Positions 9,354 through 18,131 of a DNA stretch of 64,000 nt are shown one piece after another; the stretch's first letter is position 1, and the number at the start of each line of letters is the position of its first letter. Source of the DNA: Microbacterium sp. Leaf159. GTDB lineage: Bacteria; Actinomycetota; Actinomycetes; Actinomycetales; Microbacteriaceae. Under the pieces are notes generated by a model that saw nothing but the letters and a program-made list of their open reading frames with translations, was not told the DNA's origin and did not search any database. The stretch lies in assembly GCF_001423615.1 (NCBI RefSeq), contig NZ_LMOU01000001.1, forward strand, positions 2,189,954 to 2,253,953. The letters run 5' to 3'. Position numbers and translations under genes: made by a program.

Positions 9354-10117
9354 GCCGGGGGCTCCTCGGTGGTGGCCGCGTGATCGGCGGTGGTCGCATG
9401 TGGAGCGCGCCCGGCGATCGCACGGGTGGCGGTGGCGAGTGCGTCGAAGAGGTCTCGATAGTCGGCGGATGCTGCGCGCTGCCGCGCCACGGTGGCCTCG
9501 TCGCCGCGAACGATCGGCCCGGTGAGAGCGGGTGCCGCGCCGGATGCCGCCCAGTTCTCGACCGTCTGCCGCACGAGCGGTGCGAGGTGGGCGCGGTCGA
9601 CCCCGGCGTCCTTCGCGAGGTGTTCGGCCGCATCGAGCACGGTGAGCACGAAGTTCGAGGCGAAGGATGCGGCGGCGTGATACTCCGCACGGTGGGCGTC
9701 TCCGACGCGGAAGGGGTTCGCGCCGAGCACCCGCGCAAGCTGCTCGGCCGCCTCGAGCGCCTCGGGTGTGCGGCCGTCGATGGCGACGCCGATTCCGCGG
9801 AACACCTCGGGCGTCTCGGTTCCGGTGAAGGTCTGCAGCGGGTGGAGGCTGAAGTCGACGTCGGCGAGAGGCGTCGCACCCGAGACATGCGCGACGAGCC
9901 GCGCGTGCGGTCGAACCGCGAACGCCACGGCGGGGATCGCGGAGTCCGGAACGCAGAGCAGTGCGATGTCGGCATCCGGAGCTCGGTCTTCGCGGCGCAG
10001 GGGTCCGATGACGACGAAGCCCGCTGCCCGCAGGGCCCGTGCGAGTACGCCACCGAGACGGCCGGCGCCGACGATGGCGATGGTCGTGTCAGGGGCGAGA
10101 GCAGAGGTGCTGTGCAT
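9350..10117 (-). CDS. Rossmann-like/DUF2520 protein of the pan operon
   Basis: About 255 residues. The N-terminal Rossmann fold has GAGRLGG at 17-23 and resembles NADP-binding dehydrogenases. The helical C-terminal DUF2520 domain contains HPLQTFTG and AEYHAAASFASNF. Members commonly sit directly upstream of panC in actinobacteria. A ketopantoate reductase (PanE-like) role is suggested by this context but is not demonstrated. I chose the ATG at 10117 because the Rossmann strand begins shortly after it; a longer reading adds 30 unlikely residues. Confidence 0.85.
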   Translation of the reverse strand: MHSTSALAPDTTIAIVGAGRLGGVLARALRAAGFVVIGPLRREDRAPDADIALLCVPDSAIPAVAFAVRPHARLVAHVSGATPLADVDFSLHPLQTFTGTETPEVFRGIGVAIDGRTPEALEAAEQLARVLGANPFRVGDAHRAEYHAAASFASNFVLTVLDAAEHLAKDAGVDRAHLAPLVRQTVENWAASGAAPALTGPIVRGDEATVARQRAASADYRDLFDALATATRAIAGRAPHATTADHAATTEEPPA

Positions 10118-10285
10118 GTTGATTCCCCGGCCGAGACGGTCGGCGCGGGTGGGATGAGTATCCGCCCGAGACGGGGTGCGCGCAAAATCTTGGAGCAGAG
10201 TGCACATTTACATACAACTCGATGCGCGCACAAAGAATACATGCGACAAACGCTGGTTGTCATATTGTTCCTCGACCGTAACCGC
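10118..10285. other. divergence-free gap upstream of the pan operon
   Basis: The gap is 168 bases. It contains the AT-rich tract around 10200-10265, the only low-GC stretch nearby, and is therefore the likely promoter region of the pan operon. I see no riboswitch-like structure or clear operator. Confidence 0.4.
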
Positions 10286-11518
10286 TCAGACCAGGGCGCA
10301 CCGGGCAACTTCGCGCATTGCGGGTGTGACGACGCCGAACTGCTTCGGCCCCGACAGTGACGCGAACCCCTCCATGAGCCGCGTGATCTCCTCGCTCTTG
10401 TCACCCACGTCGTCGCCGATCCCGGAGGCGAGGATCATGTCGAATCGATCGCTGCCGAAGATGGAGTCGGTTGGATCGAGAAGGGCGGCTCCCGCGGCGA
10501 CGTGGCTCACGAGCTCATCGAGATTATGTGCGGTTCCGTCGGCGATCGCGAGAAGAGCGAGCGCCCCCTCGGCATCCCGTCGCGGGAGCGGCATGCCGAA
10601 GCGCTCGCGAGTCGCCGTACCGATCTTGCCTGCCAGCGCCACCAGCGTGCCTCGCGTGGGCTGGACGAAGTTCTTGGCATACGTCGTCGCCACGACCCGG
10701 CCCTTCAGTCGCCGGATCAGTTTCGCGCGACGGGCGAACCTGACGACGACCTCACCCCATTGGTACGGATCGTCCGGCCCACCGTTCCACCCCAACGATC
10801 GCGTGAGCCGTTCCACGTCCGAGTCGGAGATCCATCCGGTTACCGGGTCCTGGGCGACGCCCGTTCCTCCGAGGAACCTCACCAGTCCGGCAAGGGGAGC
10901 GACAGCAGTCTCGACCATCGCACGGTCGGGCACACTCTCACGAAGCAGACCGATGGCATCGATGTGCGCGAGCAAAGCCAACCGCCGGGCCGGGGTGAGC
11001 CCACTGAGAAGTGTGGCGATTCTCGACGAGCGACGGATGCGGGGATCGACGTCCCTCATGTCGCGGTCGTCGAAGTAGGGCATGACCACACCGTGTCGGC
11101 GCATCAGCTCGCGGTTCACGTCGTCTTCCCGGAATGGCGCCGCCTGCGTCAGCCAATCCCCCTGCGCGGCGGGCGACGTCGTCGATGAGCTTGCCGCGAC
11201 CAACGGGGCACCCAGCGGCGGGGCATCCACCGTGCGCACGATGACGTCGGGCCGGTGATCGAGCGCGGGCATCGCCATGCGCCATCGGTCGAGGGACTCC
11301 GGAACCGGGCGTGGGCGCTCGTAATAGTCGTCCGAATCATCGTCGAACTCGGGGTTCTCGCTGGGCTCCCGCCCGATGCTCAGGAGGTAGGCGTCGACGA
11401 TCCATTCCATCGGGGCCGTCTGGGGCATGGTGATCGCTCGATCGAACTCTGGATGATCGGCAGTCGTGAATTCGACGCGCATGAATGAGGTGACGTGGAC
11501 AGGGATCTGGATGCTCAT
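10286..11518 (-). CDS. hypothetical protein
   Basis: A 410-residue protein that I do not recognise. The N-terminus (IQIPVHVTSF) looks like a beta-rich domain, followed by an acidic low-complexity stretch (DDDSDDYYERP near residue 65). A helical middle section and a C-terminal region with a winged-helix feel (about residues 240-330) follow. There is no signal peptide or membrane segment. The ATG at 11518 was chosen because upstream residues look non-coding in composition. The gene stands alone on the minus strand upstream of the pan operon promoter. Confidence 0.75.
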   Translation of the reverse strand: MSIQIPVHVTSFMRVEFTTADHPEFDRAITMPQTAPMEWIVDAYLLSIGREPSENPEFDDDSDDYYERPRPVPESLDRWRMAMPALDHRPDVIVRTVDAPPLGAPLVAASSSTTSPAAQGDWLTQAAPFREDDVNRELMRRHGVVMPYFDDRDMRDVDPRIRRSSRIATLLSGLTPARRLALLAHIDAIGLLRESVPDRAMVETAVAPLAGLVRFLGGTGVAQDPVTGWISDSDVERLTRSLGWNGGPDDPYQWGEVVVRFARRAKLIRRLKGRVVATTYAKNFVQPTRGTLVALAGKIGTATRERFGMPLPRRDAEGALALLAIADGTAHNLDELVSHVAAGAALLDPTDSIFGSDRFDMILASGIGDDVGDKSEEITRLMEGFASLSGPKQFGVVTPAMREVARCALV

Positions 11519-11851
11519 GCGAGCGAGGCTATTGAGCCGCCCCGACACCCACGGACCTGAATCCCACGTTCTGTTCAGAACCCCGTTCGGGTGTCGGCTG
11601 TGGAGGGAGAGGTGCACCGGTTCCCCGCAGGGCACGACCAGCCAGGCTTCGCCGACGCCGGGGTGACGTGTATAAAACGGAGCAGATTCTCTACACGTCT
11701 ACCGGTCATTCCAATCGGCTTTACATGTCGCAAGGACGGCGCGCGTCCGCGTCCGCCGCACCCTCAGCTGTTCTGTCCCTTCCCCCGGGCATGACCCGTC
11801 CAGTGGACGCGAAGGCTTGACGATCCGGGCGCAGCCCCATGGACTAGATGG
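11519..11851. other. 333-base gap containing one copy of a 40-bp direct repeat
   Basis: No gene, tRNA or strong hairpin is visible. The segment at 11752-11791 (beginning TCCGCCGCACCC) is a diverged copy of 12258-12294, which lies just before the SulP gene. The small hypothetical gene at 11852-12160 sits between the two copies. This suggests an insertion or duplication in the SulP promoter region. Confidence 0.45.
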
Positions 11852-12160
11852 ATGCTGTCGACACCTGTTCCCGGCGAGGCCCCCGTAGAGCTCGTCATCT
11901 TGCCGGAATGGGCTAGCTCGCAACGGGTGGCAGGCATATTCTCTCCCCGTCTGTCGAGAGAACTTCAGGCACGTATCCGCACGTGGAACGACGAGTGGAA
12001 GTTCACGCTCAACCCACAGAAGACGATCCGCTGGCCTGACCCCGAGATAGGGCACCGCTGGATAGAGGAAGGGAACGCTCTCGTCGAGGCGATCCAGGCA
12101 GAGCTCGGGTCGAGGTTCCACGTCGTCGGCGGGTTCTCTGACTACGCCCCGGAGCCCTGA
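11852..12160 (+). CDS. small hypothetical protein
   Basis: A 102-residue soluble protein rich in Trp and charged residues (TWNDEWKFTLNPQKTIRWPD, then a helix AIQAELGSRFHVVGGF). The amino-acid composition and a codon bias like neighbouring genes argue that it is real. No family is recognised. It lies between two diverged direct repeats (11752-11791 and 12258-12294). Confidence 0.65.
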   Translation: MLSTPVPGEAPVELVILPEWASSQRVAGIFSPRLSRELQARIRTWNDEWKFTLNPQKTIRWPDPEIGHRWIEEGNALVEAIQAELGSRFHVVGGFSDYAPEP

Positions 12161-12313
12161 CCCCGCATCGACCGCTGGCCGGAAGGACAGACCCCGGGGC
12201 CTCGACAGGCTTCCCCCCACCGCCGCTCACGACCGACACGAACGGCAGCCCCCAGCATCCGCCGTACCCTTAACTGTTCTGCCCCATCCGGGCACCTTCT
12301 CTGGAGCATCCCC

Positions 12314-13816
12314 ATGTCTGCAACTGCGGTCGACGATCGTGCCCGTTATCGGGCGAATCCCACCGTCCTCGAAGCGCTGAAGAGTCCGCGGATGCTGACG
12401 CGCGAGGTGCTCGCGGGTCTGGTCGTGGGGCTCGCGCTGATTCCCGAGGCGATCGCGTTCTCGGTGATCGCGGGCGTCGACCCGAAGGTGGGGCTGTTCT
12501 CGTCCTTCATCATGGCGGTGTCGATCGCGTTCCTGGGCGGGCGTCCGGCGATGGTGACCGCGGCGACCGGAGCCGTCGCGCTCGTGATCGCACCGGTCGC
12601 GCCGACGTACGGGATGGACTACTTCATCGCGACCGTCATCCTCGCCGGCATCTTCCAGGTGCTGCTCGGGGTGCTGGGCGTCGCGAAGCTGATGCGGTTC
12701 ATCCCGCGCAGCGTCATGGTCGGCTTCGTCAACGCGTTGGCGATCTTCGTGTTCAGCTCGCAGTTCCCGCAGCTGATCGACGTGCCGTGGCTCGTGTATC
12801 CGCTGGTCGCGCTGGGAATCGTCGTGATGATCGTGATGCCCAAGATCACCAAGATCGTTCCTGCGCCGCTCGTGTCGGTGATCATCGTGACCGGTGTGGT
12901 GCTGGCGTTCGCGATCACCGTGCCGACGGTCGGCGATCAGGGCGAGCTGCCCAAGAGCCTGCCCGAACTGTTCATCCCGAACGTGCCGCTGACGTGGGAG
13001 ACGTTCACGATCATCGCGCCGTTCGCGCTCGGGGTCGCGCTGGTCGGACTCATGGAATCGCTGCTCACCGCGAAGCTCGTCGACGAGATCACCGACACCC
13101 ACTCGAACAAGACGCGGGAGTCGTGGGCTCAGGGCGTCGCGAACATCCTCTCCGGAACCTTCGGCGGCATGGGCGGATGCGCCGTCATCGGCCAGACCAT
13201 GATCGGCGTCAAGGCCTCAGGCGCCCGCACCCGCATCTCGACGTTCTGCGCCGGCATCTTCCTGTTCCTGCTGGTCGTCGTCTTCGGCGACTTCGTCAGC
13301 ACCATCCCCATGGCCGCCCTCGTCGCGGTGATGATCATGGTCGCGATCGGAGCCTTCGACTGGCACAGCGTCAAGCCGTCGACCCTGAAGCGGATGCCGA
13401 AGAGTGAGACGTTCGTGATGGTGTCTACCGTCGTCTTGGTGTTGCTGACGCACAACCTCGCGATCGGTGTTGTCGGTGGGGTGCTCGTCGCGTCGGTGCT
13501 GTTCGTGCGGCGGGTGGCGCACTTCGTGTCGGTGTCTCGGAAAGTTTCGCCTGCCGGCGATTCCGTCACGTATGTCGTGAACGGGGAGCTGTTCTTCGCG
13601 TCGAGCAACGACCTGACGACGCTGTTCTCGTACTCGGACGACCCGGACTCCGTCGTTGTCGATCTGACGGGATCGCACATCTGGGATGCGTCGACCGTTG
13701 CCGCACTCGATGCGATCGAGACGAAGTATCAGGCGCTCGGGAAGAGCGTCGAAATCATCGGGATGAACGAGAGCAGTCAGCGTATGCGGGGAAGATTGAC
13801 CGGCGGGTTCGAGTAG
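12314..13816 (+). CDS. SulP-family inorganic anion transporter with STAS domain
   Basis: The 500-residue membrane protein has about ten to twelve helices in residues 25-395, including the SulP-type segment ALIPEAIAFSVIAGVDPKVGL near the N-terminus. A C-terminal STAS domain spans about residues 410-490 (VDLTGSHIWDASTVAALD). SulP proteins import sulfate, bicarbonate or related anions. The long conserved helices and lack of a fused carbonic anhydrase do not settle the substrate. It appears monocistronic. Confidence 0.94.
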   Translation: MSATAVDDRARYRANPTVLEALKSPRMLTREVLAGLVVGLALIPEAIAFSVIAGVDPKVGLFSSFIMAVSIAFLGGRPAMVTAATGAVALVIAPVAPTYGMDYFIATVILAGIFQVLLGVLGVAKLMRFIPRSVMVGFVNALAIFVFSSQFPQLIDVPWLVYPLVALGIVVMIVMPKITKIVPAPLVSVIIVTGVVLAFAITVPTVGDQGELPKSLPELFIPNVPLTWETFTIIAPFALGVALVGLMESLLTAKLVDEITDTHSNKTRESWAQGVANILSGTFGGMGGCAVIGQTMIGVKASGARTRISTFCAGIFLFLLVVVFGDFVSTIPMAALVAVMIMVAIGAFDWHSVKPSTLKRMPKSETFVMVSTVVLVLLTHNLAIGVVGGVLVASVLFVRRVAHFVSVSRKVSPAGDSVTYVVNGELFFASSNDLTTLFSYSDDPDSVVVDLTGSHIWDASTVAALDAIETKYQALGKSVEIIGMNESSQRMRGRLTGGFE

Positions 13817-13858
13817 GCAATCCAGCTCCATCGCGGGCGATTGCCGTCCACTTAGGAT

Positions 13859-14443
13859 GTGGGGATGTTCACAGCGCTCGCGCCAGCGACACTCGCCCTT
13901 CCGGATCTGTCCTCCGCCTCCGTTGCTGTGGGCGCATTTCTTGGTGCGGCGCTGTCGATATTCACCAGCGAAGCCATCAAGTTTGCCATCGCGCGTCGAA
14001 CCAAGCGCGACACGCTGCGGCTCGATGGTCTCACCGAAGCGACGGTGGCCGTTTCAGACGCAGCCCGCACGATGCTCCACATCGCGGGAAGCACGGGGGC
14101 AGTCACCGATGATCTGGCTGGGCTGAAGAGTGCACACCAGTCGCTTCGAATCGGTTTGGCTCGCCTGCAGATGCTCGCTGGGCCAGGGGTCCAAACGGCC
14201 GCTTACTTGGTCCGGCACCACCTGTACGCCATACGCAAGATTGCGGAAGGCGCGGACGACCCCTTCCCCCTACACGAGTTGTCAGCGTACAAGCGGGCGG
14301 AACAATCAATCGAGTACCTGCTCGAAGAGGCTCGGAAAGAGATCGGGGTATCTGGTCGGGTGGTCGCGAAGCCAGATGTGTACGCGTTAACTCGATCCGT
14401 CACAGCGAAGCGTGACAGCGCACCGATGAGTTCCTTCAAGTAG
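13859..14443 (+). CDS. hypothetical membrane-anchored protein
   Basis: A 194-residue protein with one N-terminal hydrophobic segment (about residues 20-45). A mostly helical cytoplasmic part follows, with Arg/Lys and Glu patterns typical of a coiled coil. No domain is recognised. It follows the SulP gene by 42 bases on the same strand but has its own ATG spacing. Function unknown. Confidence 0.7.
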   Translation: MGMFTALAPATLALPDLSSASVAVGAFLGAALSIFTSEAIKFAIARRTKRDTLRLDGLTEATVAVSDAARTMLHIAGSTGAVTDDLAGLKSAHQSLRIGLARLQMLAGPGVQTAAYLVRHHLYAIRKIAEGADDPFPLHELSAYKRAEQSIEYLLEEARKEIGVSGRVVAKPDVYALTRSVTAKRDSAPMSSFK

Positions 14444-14528
14444 CCCTGCAGCATCGCGCGGGTATCGGCCGCGACGCCCGCACTGGGCAAGACAGTGAGG
14501 GCGCGCCCGACCCGCGTAGGGTCGTGGC

Positions 14529-14732
14529 ATGACCGAGCCGACGATTCGACCGCCGAAGCAGGCCCGCACGAGCGTCGTCTTCGGTGCCGCGATCGGAGCG
14601 GTCGTCGCAGCTCCGCTCACAGCGCTGGTTCTCGAGAATCAACTGCTCGGACTAGGCATCGGCGCGGTGATCGGCGGATGCATCGGCGGTGCGGTCCTCG
14701 GACCATTCATCGGCCGCAGAAGCCGCGACTGA
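14529..14732 (+). CDS. small two-helix glycine-zipper membrane protein
   Basis: A 67-residue protein with two hydrophobic stretches. The second has a Gly-rich zipper (GLGIGAVIGGCIGGAVLG) and ends in a basic RRSRD tail. Such small proteins are common in actinobacterial membranes. No specific function can be assigned. Confidence 0.6.
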   Translation: MTEPTIRPPKQARTSVVFGAAIGAVVAAPLTALVLENQLLGLGIGAVIGGCIGGAVLGPFIGRRSRD

Positions 14733-14745
14733 GGCAACGAGCGAT

Positions 14746-15069
14746 TCAGTCGATCGCCGCCTGGATCTGCCCAGCGAGCTTCTCGACAGCCTTCTTGTTC
14801 TTCACGCCGTCCATGAGTGCCGGCGGACGGTTGTGGTGCACATCGAGCGACAGGTGCACGTCAGAGCCGAGTTCCGCGGGGGTCGTAACTGCCCGGCCGA
14901 GGAGCTCCCAGTTGAACAGTGTCTTCTTGGTCTGGAAGTCGATCGTGGTGCCGTCGGGCGCCTGCCCTAGGATCTTGGCCTTGTTGTCGGCGAGCACTTT
15001 CTGCACGGCAGCCGCCGTGGTCGCGGCGTCGGCGTTCGAGTGGAAAGTGGTGGTTGCAGCAGAAGACAT
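14746..15069 (-). CDS. hypothetical protein, possible lipid- or polyketide-binding fold
   Basis: A 107-residue soluble protein with a GGGGGA-type ribosome-binding site before the ATG. It reads as two helices around a central beta segment (DGTTIDFQTKKTLFNWELLG). No family is recognised with confidence. It converges on the small glycine-zipper gene, 13 bases away. Confidence 0.65.
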   Translation of the reverse strand: MSSAATTTFHSNADAATTAAAVQKVLADNKAKILGQAPDGTTIDFQTKKTLFNWELLGRAVTTPAELGSDVHLSLDVHHNRPPALMDGVKNKKAVEKLAGQIQAAID

Positions 15070-15132
15070 CGTGATCCCCCTCAGGTCATGGTGTGCGCTT
15101 CACCCTAGCGAAGTGGTGTTCCGGCTCACGTA

Positions 15133-15168
15133 AGAGGCAGGCTCCGCCGCAAGGCGGAGCCTGCCTCT
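15133..15168. terminator. 16-bp GC-rich hairpin with GCAA loop
   Basis: Perfect 16-bp arms (AGAGGCAGGCTCCGCC and its complement) enclose a GCAA tetraloop. It lies 15 bases past the stop of the DUF2510-PASTA gene read on the minus strand, so it probably ends that transcript. No long U-tract follows, as is usual in high-GC actinobacteria. Confidence 0.75.
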
Positions 15169-15182
15169 CGGGCACTACCTGC

Positions 15183-16214
15183 TCAGTATCCGACGGCCGC
15201 GAGACCGAACTCGATCTCGGCGGGCAGGAAGCCTTCGTACGCCATCTGGTCGTACAGCCCCTGTCGCGAGAACGACGTGTAGTCGAGGTACTGCTGCGCA
15301 GTCTCGGCAGCTTCGGCGTTCCAATCTGCACCCGCGTTGTCCACGGCGAACGTCGCGTCCTCGGTGCTGAAGCCCTCGTACTCGAGCTGGCCGATCAGAC
15401 CCGTACGTGAGAAGCCGCTGTAGCTGAGGTAGCTCTTCGCCGAGTTGATCGCGTTCTGCTGCCCGAGTGTGAAGACAGGCTTCTCTTCGAGGGTGAGAGT
15501 GATCTCGGTTCCCTCTTCGACCTCGGTGCCTGCCGCGGGGCTCGTCGACAGCACCTTCGCGAGCGGATCAGCGAGAGCCGTGAGCACCGGGGGATTCAGG
15601 CCCGCGGCCGTGAGCGTGACGAGCGCCTCGGTCGCGGTCTGCCCGGTGACGTCCGGAACTGCGACCATCACCACGGGCTCTTCGACCGGCTCTTCCTCTA
15701 CGGTGACGGTCGACGCTGCGGGCTTCTCGTCTGCGACCTCGGTCTTGCCGCCGCCACCCATCGCACTGGCGACGCTGCTGATCAGGATGACGCCAGCGGC
15801 GATCGAGCCGCCGATGATCCACCCCTTCTTCTTCGACTTGCGTGCGGGAGCTGACGGAGCTGCAGCAAACCCGGCGGGCGGGGGCGCGTCGAACCCCGCG
15901 GAGGCACCCGTGGGGCTGGGCGGCATGCTCGGGTAGCCAGGGGCTGCCGTGTCGACCAGGTCGGCGGCCGAGGGCGGCCCGGCGGGGAATGCGACAGTCT
16001 GCGCATCTGCGGGCGACCCAGTTCCCGGGAACACCTGAGTGGGCGCATCCGACGTCGACGGCGTCGCGGGAAACGTGACCGTCGCTGCATCGGCAGCCGC
16101 TGCCGGAGCCGCGGGCGGCTGCGGCTCAAGCCACTGGATGCCGTCCCAGTAGCGCTGTTCGTTGTTCGCGTGCGGCGCGGGGTACCACCCCGGCGCCGGA
16201 TTCTGATCGGTCAC
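15183..16214 (-). CDS. DUF2510-PASTA-Ltp multidomain membrane protein
   Basis: The 343 residues contain, in order, a DUF2510 module (PGWYPAP...RYWDGIQW, residues 8-28), an Ala/Pro-rich linker, and one transmembrane helix (131-152). A PASTA-like domain follows (about 184-243, VPDVTGQTATEAL), then two tandem Ltp-type repeats (254-343, each with a Y-x-x-x-SFSRxGL core). The C-terminal part should face outside. Ltp repeats occur in phage superinfection-exclusion lipoproteins and host surface proteins, and PASTA modules bind muropeptides. A surface or cell-wall sensing role is inferred. Confidence 0.9.
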   Translation of the reverse strand: MTDQNPAPGWYPAPHANNEQRYWDGIQWLEPQPPAAPAAAADAATVTFPATPSTSDAPTQVFPGTGSPADAQTVAFPAGPPSAADLVDTAAPGYPSMPPSPTGASAGFDAPPPAGFAAAPSAPARKSKKKGWIIGGSIAAGVILISSVASAMGGGGKTEVADEKPAASTVTVEEEPVEEPVVMVAVPDVTGQTATEALVTLTAAGLNPPVLTALADPLAKVLSTSPAAGTEVEEGTEITLTLEEKPVFTLGQQNAINSAKSYLSYSGFSRTGLIGQLEYEGFSTEDATFAVDNAGADWNAEAAETAQQYLDYTSFSRQGLYDQMAYEGFLPAEIEFGLAAVGY

Positions 16215-16350
16215 CTTGCTTCCCCTTCTGATGGCGTTGCCGCCCGTCAGCTCCCCCAGCGGCAGCCGAACGTGGTGTTCCGCGAGCGTCGGTGCTCACG
16301 GGGTACTGCTTCGGTGGTGCGACCCGATGCGACATCGGGACACCGCACGC

Positions 16351-17172
16351 CTACTGCGCGGAGTTGACCACGCCGCGGGTCGCCTCGACCTGTGCTCGGA
16401 CGACCTCTACCGCGGCAAGGATCGTCGGACCGTCCTGTGTCGAGACAGCGTCGCTGAGCGCGTCGAGAGTCGTGTCGAGCGCCACCAGGGATTCAGGCCA
16501 GGTGACGGCGACGTTCGCGGGAACGTCCAGCGCCTCGAGCTGACCGAAGTTGAAGGCGAGCTCGCCGCTGTTGCTCAGCAGGCGCCAGAATCCGTTCTCC
16601 TGCACCGTGACGATGATGTCATCCAGGTCTTTGTTCATATCGTCGAGGTGCGATCCGGCCTGGGCGCGGAAGGCCACCGCATCGACGACCTCGACTTCTG
16701 CCGACGCAGTCGGCGTGGGGGTCGGCGTCGGTTCTGCCACGGCAGGCTCTTCCGTTTCGACGACCACGGGCGCGGTGCTCGCCTGCGGCGCCTCATCGCG
16801 GTCACCACCAGCTCCGATTGCTGCGCCGACGGATCCGACGACGATCACGCCGGCCGCAATCGCACCGCCGATCAGCCACTTCTTTTTCGAACTCGAGGGC
16901 GTTGCGGCACTGGGCACCGCAGTCGGCACGGGAGGCGGCGGAAGGACCGGAATGGTCGCATCTGCGGGAGCGGGGCCCGGCGAAGGAGCTGAACCAGGAG
17001 CCGGTGCAGAGAAAGCGGGACCACTCGGAGCCGGCGCCGAGACAGGTGCCGAGGGTGCCGGGGCGGGCGCGACGGCCGGTGCACTGTGCTGTGTCCACTG
17101 CACCCCGTCCCAGTAGCGATTCAGCTTCGGGTCTTCGGGGCTCGGATACCACCCGGCGGGGACGTTGCTCAC
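16351..17172 (-). CDS. DUF2510 protein with single transmembrane helix
   Basis: About 273 residues. A DUF2510 module opens the protein (VPAGWYPSPEDPKLNRYWDG). A long Pro/Ala linker, one transmembrane helix (WLIGGAIAAGVIVVGSVGAA) and an acidic then helical extracellular domain of about 110 residues follow. I chose the GTG at 17172, preceded by GGAG at good spacing. An upstream ATG at 17232 would add 20 residues before the conserved module. Architecture parallels the adjacent PASTA-Ltp protein, suggesting duplication with swapped outer domains. Confidence 0.82.
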   Translation of the reverse strand: MSNVPAGWYPSPEDPKLNRYWDGVQWTQHSAPAVAPAPAPSAPVSAPAPSGPAFSAPAPGSAPSPGPAPADATIPVLPPPPVPTAVPSAATPSSSKKKWLIGGAIAAGVIVVGSVGAAIGAGGDRDEAPQASTAPVVVETEEPAVAEPTPTPTPTASAEVEVVDAVAFRAQAGSHLDDMNKDLDDIIVTVQENGFWRLLSNSGELAFNFGQLEALDVPANVAVTWPESLVALDTTLDALSDAVSTQDGPTILAAVEVVRAQVEATRGVVNSAQ

Positions 17173-17350
17173 ATCTGCTCCATGCTGCTGAGATGCCCCC
17201 AGTTGGGCTCGATCTGACACTAGCGATTCCATGCGGTCGCATGTTCCTTATAACGTCACGATTGGGTGACGAGCCGTTGCGAAATGCGCAGCTCGGGAGG
17301 CCGCGTACTGGGATACTCATGCTCAGGACTCCGCTCAGGAAGGAAAGCAG

Positions 17351-18079
17351 ATGGCAGAGGTCGCAGCTGGCTGGTACGACGACGGTTCTGGTCGCCAACG
17401 GTGGTGGGACGGAACCACCTGGACCGAGCACTACCTCGATGCACAGCCCGGCCAGGCGCCCGCCGTGGCCGAAGCCCGGGGCGGAGCTGTCGCCGATTGG
17501 GCGAAGAATCAAGCCCAGCGCCTGACAGCCAAGCACGATCTGGCCAATGACGAAGACGCCATCTGGACAGCCGTCGGGAAGCCACTCACCGGCCTCGGCG
17601 CGGGACGCTACAAACTCACCGCCGAGTACCTGGTGTTCGAGACGGGCACGCTCTCGTCGAAGGGTCAGCAGATCAGAGCCCGCGAGATCCACGACGTCGA
17701 CTCGTCGCAGACCATGGCACAGAAGGCTCGCGGCGTGGGGAACATCACTCTGCTGGCGCGTCGGCCCTCGGGCGACGAGAAGGTCGTCATGCAGGACATC
17801 CCGAACTTCCGGGAGGGAGTCGTCGCGATCAACCGCGTTGCCGACGAGGCCCGGCACGCGCAGCACCTGCGAGAGAACACGTCGCGTTCGTCGATCGAGT
17901 ACTCGGGTGCCGTGCAGACCGTCGCACCGGCCTTCGCCCCAGCGGCATCCGCAGCACCGGCCGTATCTGCCGCCGGCGATCTGAACTCCGAGCTCGAACG
18001 TCTCGCAGGGCTGCGCGCCCAGGGCATCCTCGACGACGAGGAGTTCACGGCGGCCAAGCGCAAGCTCCTCGGCCTGTGA
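17351..18079 (+). CDS. DUF2510-PH-like-SHOCT protein
   Basis: A 242-residue soluble protein. Residues 1-35 are a DUF2510 module (AAGWYDDGSGRQRWWDG). About 70-170 look like a bacterial PH-type domain (GAGRYKLTAEYLVFETGTL onward). The C-terminal 38 residues are a SHOCT oligomerisation motif (LAGLRAQGILDDEEFTAAKRKLL). It is followed 52 bases later by a paralogue with the same domain order. Confidence 0.85.
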   Translation: MAEVAAGWYDDGSGRQRWWDGTTWTEHYLDAQPGQAPAVAEARGGAVADWAKNQAQRLTAKHDLANDEDAIWTAVGKPLTGLGAGRYKLTAEYLVFETGTLSSKGQQIRAREIHDVDSSQTMAQKARGVGNITLLARRPSGDEKVVMQDIPNFREGVVAINRVADEARHAQHLRENTSRSSIEYSGAVQTVAPAFAPAASAAPAVSAAGDLNSELERLAGLRAQGILDDEEFTAAKRKLLGL

Positions 18080-18131
18080 CGCTAGTGCCCCGCTCTCGGC
18101 CGTCCGGCGCCGTTCATGCGAATATGAACGC

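Noticed and set aside
11519..11851. Possible tRNA or small RNA in the gap
   Set aside because: No T-loop consensus or cloverleaf could be drawn.
11699..12220. Minus-strand frame opposite the small gene at 11852
   Set aside because: The plus-strand frame has the more natural protein composition; the minus one is Arg/Leu/Pro-rich without a ribosome-binding site.
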